The notes under the pieces: generated by a model
The model's database searches: none
What the model saw: the letters and a program-made list of their open reading frames with translations, nothing else
Told to the model about the DNA's origin: nothing
Made by a program: the position numbers and the translations under genes
Assembly: GCF_003584685.1 (NCBI RefSeq)
Contig: NZ_AP018549.1
Span: forward strand, 1,860,001 to 1,924,000
DNA: 64,000 nucleotides
Reading direction: 5' to 3'
DNA from: Lactobacillus paragasseri
GTDB lineage: Bacteria; Bacillota; Bacilli; Lactobacillales; Lactobacillaceae
Shown here: in pieces, positions 60,424 to 64,000 of the stretch
Position numbering within the stretch: position 1 is the stretch's first letter
Layout: each line of letters begins with the position of its first letter

Positions 60424-62301
60424 TTGAATAATACTGACGAAATCGAATTTTCACGTGTACGTAAACTTGTCTCTCACTATGCTGTTTCACCCGAAGCAAA
60501 AGACAAAATTCTAGTTCAGCCACTTGCCACTAAATTAGTTAAAGCAACTGCTTTACTTGATGAGACTGCAGAAATGGTCTGGATTTTAAATCATGGATTA
60601 CACATACCCTTTATTAGTTCAGATGCCTTGACTCCTATTTTAAATAAGGTAAAAAAAGGTTTTATCTTAAATCCAGCAGAATTAGAACAAGTAGCAGACT
60701 TCATTAGAGTTACGCGTCTATTAGTGCGCTTTTTTAACAAGCAAAGAAATAATACTCCAATTATTGCAAGTTATTGTGATACTTTAACTATTCTAGACAC
60801 ACTAGAAAGCGAAATTTATAATGCTATCGAACGCGGACAAGTTGCAGACAAAGCTGATAAAGATCTTGCTAAATTGAGACAAAGACGTGCTAAATTAAGT
60901 ACGACTATTCAGGATACGCTACAAAAATATTTACAAAACAAAAAATATCAAACGATGCTGCAAGATTATCAGATAATTCAAAAAGATAATCATTATACCC
61001 TCCCGATTAAAGCAAGTTTTAAACATACTTTTGGTGGAAGTATTATCGATCATTCTAATAATGGGAATACAGTTTTTATAGAACCCACTAAAATCGTGCA
61101 TCTTACCCAAGAAAAAGCAACTGTTGAAAATCAGATTTATTTAATTGAATCTCAAATTTTAGGTGATTTATCAGCAAAAATTTATCAAGAATTATCTCAA
61201 CTAGAGGCAAATCTTAATATTATTATCGACCTAGATTGTATCTTAGCTCGTGCAAAATACTCTCAAAGTATTAATGGTAAACGACCATTGTTAAATGAAC
61301 AAAATCAACTCCAATTAAATGAAATGAGACACCCTCTTTTATCTAATCCTGTTCCTCTTTCACTTAATTTAGATTCTTCTAAGCGTGGCTTGATAATCAC
61401 AGGTCCTAATGCAGGTGGAAAGACTGTCACTCTAAAAACAGCTGGTTTGGCCATTGCAATGGCAGAATTTGGACTATTCTTACCAAGTTCAGGGATTTGC
61501 TCAATTCCAGTAATGACCGCTATTTATACTTCAATCGGCGATCATCAGGACTTAGATAACTCTCTGTCTACATTCTCTGCCGAAATGAAGCAAATGTCTT
61601 ATATTGTCCAACATGCAACAAAATACAGTCTAATTTTATTAGATGAATTAGGCAGCGGTACAGATCCAAATGAAGGTGCTGCCCTTGCTATTGCTCTGCT
61701 GCAGACATTACAGCTAAAAGGCAGTCTAATCTTAGCAACCACTCACTATAGTGCAATAAAAGACTATTCTACTAAGCATCCCACTTTCATCACTGCAGCT
61801 ATGGACTTTGATCTAAAGACACTTGAGCCAACATATAAGTTACTGTTACATCAAATAGGAACCAGCCGTGCTCTATGGATAGCTGAAAAGAATGGGATGC
61901 CTCAAGAGGTTTTAACGCAAGCCAATAATTTCTTAAATACTGGTAAATTTCCTTTAAATCAAAGCAAAATTAAATTTGCAAATAATCAGAAAAAAATCAA
62001 ATCGACAGTTTCTTTTAAAAAAGGTGATCGTCTTAAAGTCCCGGAGTACGAACAAGATGTTTTATTCTATCAAAACTCGGATCTTGCAAATCAAATCATT
62101 ATCTTTGTTAATAAAACTTTTAAGACAATACCAATTAAGGGAGCTAAGCTAGTTAGAAAGGCAAAAGATCTTTATCCAGAAGGTTACAATCTTGACCTAT
62201 TATTCATACAAGATTGGAAAGAATATAAATTAAACAGAGATTTAAATCGTGGCTCTAAAAAAGCCTGGAAAAAATTGAAAAAAATAGACAAACTTAGATA
62301 A
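60424..62301 (+). CDS. MutS2-like ATPase lacking the Smr domain
   Basis: 625-aa ATPase of the MutS family, MutS2 branch. Core and clamp-like helices fill the first 300 residues, Walker A GPNAGGKT is at 327-334, then STFSAEMKQM and Walker B LILLDELGSGTDPNEGAA near 402-418. The C-terminus has a short basic KOW-like region but no Smr nuclease domain, and MutS2 proteins are usually near 780 aa. TTG start at 60424 after AAGGAGA. MutS2 acts in recombination suppression and in rescue of collided ribosomes. Confidence 0.88.
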   Translation: MNNTDEIEFSRVRKLVSHYAVSPEAKDKILVQPLATKLVKATALLDETAEMVWILNHGLHIPFISSDALTPILNKVKKGFILNPAELEQVADFIRVTRLLVRFFNKQRNNTPIIASYCDTLTILDTLESEIYNAIERGQVADKADKDLAKLRQRRAKLSTTIQDTLQKYLQNKKYQTMLQDYQIIQKDNHYTLPIKASFKHTFGGSIIDHSNNGNTVFIEPTKIVHLTQEKATVENQIYLIESQILGDLSAKIYQELSQLEANLNIIIDLDCILARAKYSQSINGKRPLLNEQNQLQLNEMRHPLLSNPVPLSLNLDSSKRGLIITGPNAGGKTVTLKTAGLAIAMAEFGLFLPSSGICSIPVMTAIYTSIGDHQDLDNSLSTFSAEMKQMSYIVQHATKYSLILLDELGSGTDPNEGAALAIALLQTLQLKGSLILATTHYSAIKDYSTKHPTFITAAMDFDLKTLEPTYKLLLHQIGTSRALWIAEKNGMPQEVLTQANNFLNTGKFPLNQSKIKFANNQKKIKSTVSFKKGDRLKVPEYEQDVLFYQNSDLANQIIIFVNKTFKTIPIKGAKLVRKAKDLYPEGYNLDLLFIQDWKEYKLNRDLNRGSKKAWKKLKKIDKLR

Positions 62302-62308
62302 TAATATG

Positions 62309-62346
62309 AACCCAGAAATTCGGACAAGAATTTCTGGGTTTTATTT
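62309..62346. terminator. bidirectional terminator
   Basis: AACCCAGAAATT / AATTTCTGGGTT stem followed by TTATTT; between the MutS2-like and convergent regulator genes. Confidence 0.9.
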
Positions 62347-62357
62347 ACCGGCTCCTT

Positions 62358-63008
62358 TTACTTTGCAATTGTGATAATTTTTTTATCGACTTGAATTTTA
62401 TTTTCCTTAGCCAATTCTTTTAACTTACGACTTAAAGTTTCTGGCGTAATGCCCAAATAACCAGCTAGGTCTTTTTTCTTAAGATCTAGCTTTACTTTAT
62501 TTGTACCTTGTTTTTTTGACAAATCATTCAAATACGCCATAATTCTTTGCTTAGCATCCATTGAATTGCGACGCACTGTATTTTTCTCCGCAGTGACTAA
62601 TTTTTGACCAAAATCATTGAGTAGACTTAAGGCTAGATCTGGCGTTTGACGAACTAATTTTTGAAAATCATTCCGTGTCATCGAACACACCCAAGCATCA
62701 GTAGTTGCCTGAATAAAATTCTCACGAGCGCTAGTCGAAAATAAATGTTCTTGGCCTTCAGAATCACCCTTATTCAGCAAGCCTAAAATCGTCTCTTTAC
62801 CATCTTCATTAAGACTATAAACTTTAGCCTTTCCCTTATCCATGACAAGCAGCCCGTCTTTTCCATCAAAGGGTTGGCGAATCAAACTGCCTTTAGGAAA
62901 ATATTCTTGATGCGTCGAAATGGTAACTAGCTTTTTTCTAAGTGATTCTGGTAAATCCTTAAATAAAGTGGCATTACTCAAACAAGCAAGTGGCGAATGT
63001 TTTGTCAT
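62358..63008 (-). CDS. Crp/Fnr family transcriptional regulator
   Basis: 216-aa regulator with an N-terminal cyclic-nucleotide-binding-like beta-roll (about 10-120: GSLIRQPFDGKDGLLVMDKGKAKV as ordered elements) and a C-terminal winged helix containing LAGYLGITPETLSRKLKEL. It has two or three cysteines near the N-terminus and middle but no Fnr-type cluster set. The start is ATG 63008, with GAAAGAAG before it; the frame to 63038 is less likely. Resembles Flp-type regulators of lactobacilli. Confidence 0.88.
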   Translation of the reverse strand: MTKHSPLACLSNATLFKDLPESLRKKLVTISTHQEYFPKGSLIRQPFDGKDGLLVMDKGKAKVYSLNEDGKETILGLLNKGDSEGQEHLFSTSARENFIQATTDAWVCSMTRNDFQKLVRQTPDLALSLLNDFGQKLVTAEKNTVRRNSMDAKQRIMAYLNDLSKKQGTNKVKLDLKKKDLAGYLGITPETLSRKLKELAKENKIQVDKKIITIAK

Positions 63009-63151
63009 TTTACATACTTCTTTCTTGATATAAATCAATTTTATTATATCCTATCTTTTTATAATTAACTTGTAAGCACTGATAAATGAATTTTCAAGCT
63101 TTTCGATTTATGATAGAGCTGAAGTGTTACTTAAAAGAAAGGATCGTTATT

Positions 63152-63709
63152 ATGACAAAATATATTGCTCACATTAACCCATTAAATGCAGAAAAAATTG
63201 GTTGTCAGCCCCATGGGACAGCTGAATTTACCGAAAATGGCGATCAACTTCACATTAAAGTAGAAATGTTTGATACACCAAAGAATATCGAACACTGGGA
63301 ACATTTCCATGGCTTTCCTGATGGTAAAGTCGCTCAGGCTGCAACTATGGCTCAAGATGTCAACCACGACGGCTTTGTCGATTTACCTGAAACTGAACCA
63401 GTATCAGGAACTACGATGGTGCCACTTGATGCGGATCCTGCCAAAATGAATATTCCTAACAATACTTACCCTGTCGCTGACAGCAATGGTTATTACGAAT
63501 ATGAAATTGATGTGCCTTTGACCGAATTACAAGAAAACTTCAAAAAAGCTTTCGGCAGCACCGATCTTCAATTAGATAAACGCGTAGTTTATGTCCACGG
63601 AGTTCCTGAGAGCATTAAATTGCCGGACACTGTTAAGGGCTGTGTAATGGATTATGATACTCACACTACCTTGCCAATTGCCGCAGGAAAGATTGAAAAA
63701 GAAGATTAA
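63152..63709 (+). CDS. CHRD-like protein with an EF-hand-like loop
   Basis: 185-aa cytosolic protein. The stretch GTAEFTENGDQLHIKVEM then HWEHFHGFPDG resembles the CHRD beta-sheet domain. It is followed by DVNHDGFVDLPE, a good match to a calcium-binding EF-hand loop (D-x-N-x-D-G-x-x-D-x-x-E). A C-terminal part (KRVVYVHGVPESIKLPDTV) is histidine-bearing too. Start ATG 63152 after AAAGGATCG; a longer frame from 63086 has none. Divergent from the Crp/Fnr gene. Function unknown. Confidence 0.75.
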   Translation: MTKYIAHINPLNAEKIGCQPHGTAEFTENGDQLHIKVEMFDTPKNIEHWEHFHGFPDGKVAQAATMAQDVNHDGFVDLPETEPVSGTTMVPLDADPAKMNIPNNTYPVADSNGYYEYEIDVPLTELQENFKKAFGSTDLQLDKRVVYVHGVPESIKLPDTVKGCVMDYDTHTTLPIAAGKIEKED

Positions 63710-63742
63710 TTAGATAATTAAAATTAATTGAATATTTATTCT

Positions 63743-63772
63743 AAAAAGCTGTTACTAATAATAGCTTTTTAT
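63743..63772 (+). terminator. intrinsic terminator
   Basis: AAAAAGCT / AGCTTTTT stem with a GTTACTAATAAT loop and T-rich tail. Confidence 0.75.
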
Positions 63773-63807
63773 TTTTATGTGTTTCATTGAGAGAGTATTA
63801 ATTTTGT

Positions 63808-63901
63808 CGATACATTCAAGTACGTAGTTGTGATCTGATACTAATAAGACTATCGAACAGATGCAAGTTTGCACGATCCTAATGTATCGTCACCATCTGT
63901 T
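63808..63901. other. intergenic segment with interleaved inverted repeats
   Basis: CGATACATT (63808-63816) pairs with AATGTATCG (63881-63889), and AACAGATG (63856-63863) pairs with CATCTGTT (63894-63901). The pairs interleave, as in a pseudoknot or switch. No coding frame covers it. Possible small RNA; not recognised. Confidence 0.4.
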
Positions 63902-63913
63902 TAATAAGCATAT

Positions 63914-63946
63914 AAAAACGGGTCATTTTTACTAATGACCCGTTTT
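63914..63946. terminator. bidirectional terminator
   Basis: AAAACGGGTCATT / AATGACCCGTTTT perfect stem. Confidence 0.92.
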
Positions 63947-63967
63947 CTGGTTGTATTTTAAAGTTGA

Positions 63968-64000
63968 TTAACCCTTGATAACAATAATTACTACATCTTC
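63968..64000 (-). CDS. C-terminal end of a gene continuing past the window
   Basis: Minus-strand frame reading EDVVIIVIKG and then TAA at 63970-63968. It is followed on that strand by the strong terminator at 63914-63946, as expected for a real gene end. Too short to identify. Confidence 0.5.
   Translation of the reverse strand, partial: EDVVIIVIKG

Noticed and set aside
1..64000. CRISPR array, tRNA or rRNA genes, insertion sequences
   Set aside because: No regularly spaced repeats, no cloverleaf or rRNA-like stretches and no transposase frames were seen on reading both strands by eye.

Overview
The window is AT-rich chromosomal DNA of a host-adapted Lactobacillus, most likely the L. gasseri / L. 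paragasseri / L. johnsonii group. The evidence is a two-peptide bacteriocin that I recognise, from memory, as the gassericin K7A / acidocin LF221A / gassericin S type, tandem deoxynucleoside kinases, cydABDC plus a lone menA, lactate oxidase, and Lactobacillus-style promoters and terminators. No rRNA, tRNA, prophage, insertion sequence or CRISPR array is visible. Gene density is high and most operons end in clear intrinsic terminators.

Layout. 1-2.3 kb: minus-strand operon of two DUF969/DUF979 membrane proteins and pyrrolidone-carboxylate peptidase. 2.4-6 kb: tandem orphan PTS EIIC paralogues and a YagU-like protein. 6-10.3 kb: CPBP protease, YdcF-like protein, MacB/FtsX-type ABC transporter. 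10.4-17.4 kb: cytochrome bd oxidase, its CydDC assembly transporter and MenA, a partial respiratory chain that needs external heme and quinone precursor. 17.4-18.3 kb: bacteriocin cassette bounded by two nearly identical 40-bp terminators. 18.3-23 kb: three orphan solute-binding lipoproteins and a proline iminopeptidase. 23-31.4 kb: divergent muropeptide salvage locus (AmiE-like amidase, EIIC, BadF-type kinase, MupG, esterase, dipeptide epimerase, beta-lactamase-fold hydrolase, MurQ). 31.4-37.8 kb: TauE-like exporter, Rpn-type nuclease, aldo/keto reductase, nagB with NagR-like operators, two deoxynucleoside kinases, lactate oxidase. 38-44.5 kb: three NCS2 purine permeases with different cis-elements (PurBox-like sites and a guanine-class riboswitch), with a holin-like type I toxin and a membrane-anchored MerR regulator between them. 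44.6-49.5 kb: atypical deformylase, two paralogous membrane proteins, and a copper operon whose copY is frameshifted. 49.5-64 kb: Rgg-like regulator, PepO, amino-acid permease opposite an ornithine/lysine-type decarboxylase and a YnbB-like lyase, GNAT, MFS transporter, HesB-fold protein, short MutS2-like ATPase behind a leader-peptide/hairpin region, Crp/Fnr regulator, and a CHRD-like protein with an EF-hand-like loop.

How the genes work together. The muropeptide cluster and nagB describe a cytosolic route from an imported phosphorylated disaccharide, possibly still carrying peptide, to amino-sugar phosphate, lactate and L-Ala-Glu. The purine permeases, MazG-like pyrophosphatase and deoxynucleoside kinases fit an organism that salvages nucleobases and nucleosides. 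The strongest leads are (i) the muropeptide locus with its CRE and paired 15-bp repeats, (ii) the terminator-bounded bacteriocin cassette, (iii) the type I toxin locus with leader/3'-end complementarity and an antisense-facing terminator, (iv) the possible translation attenuator before the MutS2-like gene, and (v) the copper operon with a broken copY and a free-standing cupredoxin domain. Functions rest on reading motifs by eye and on remembered families. No database search was run.
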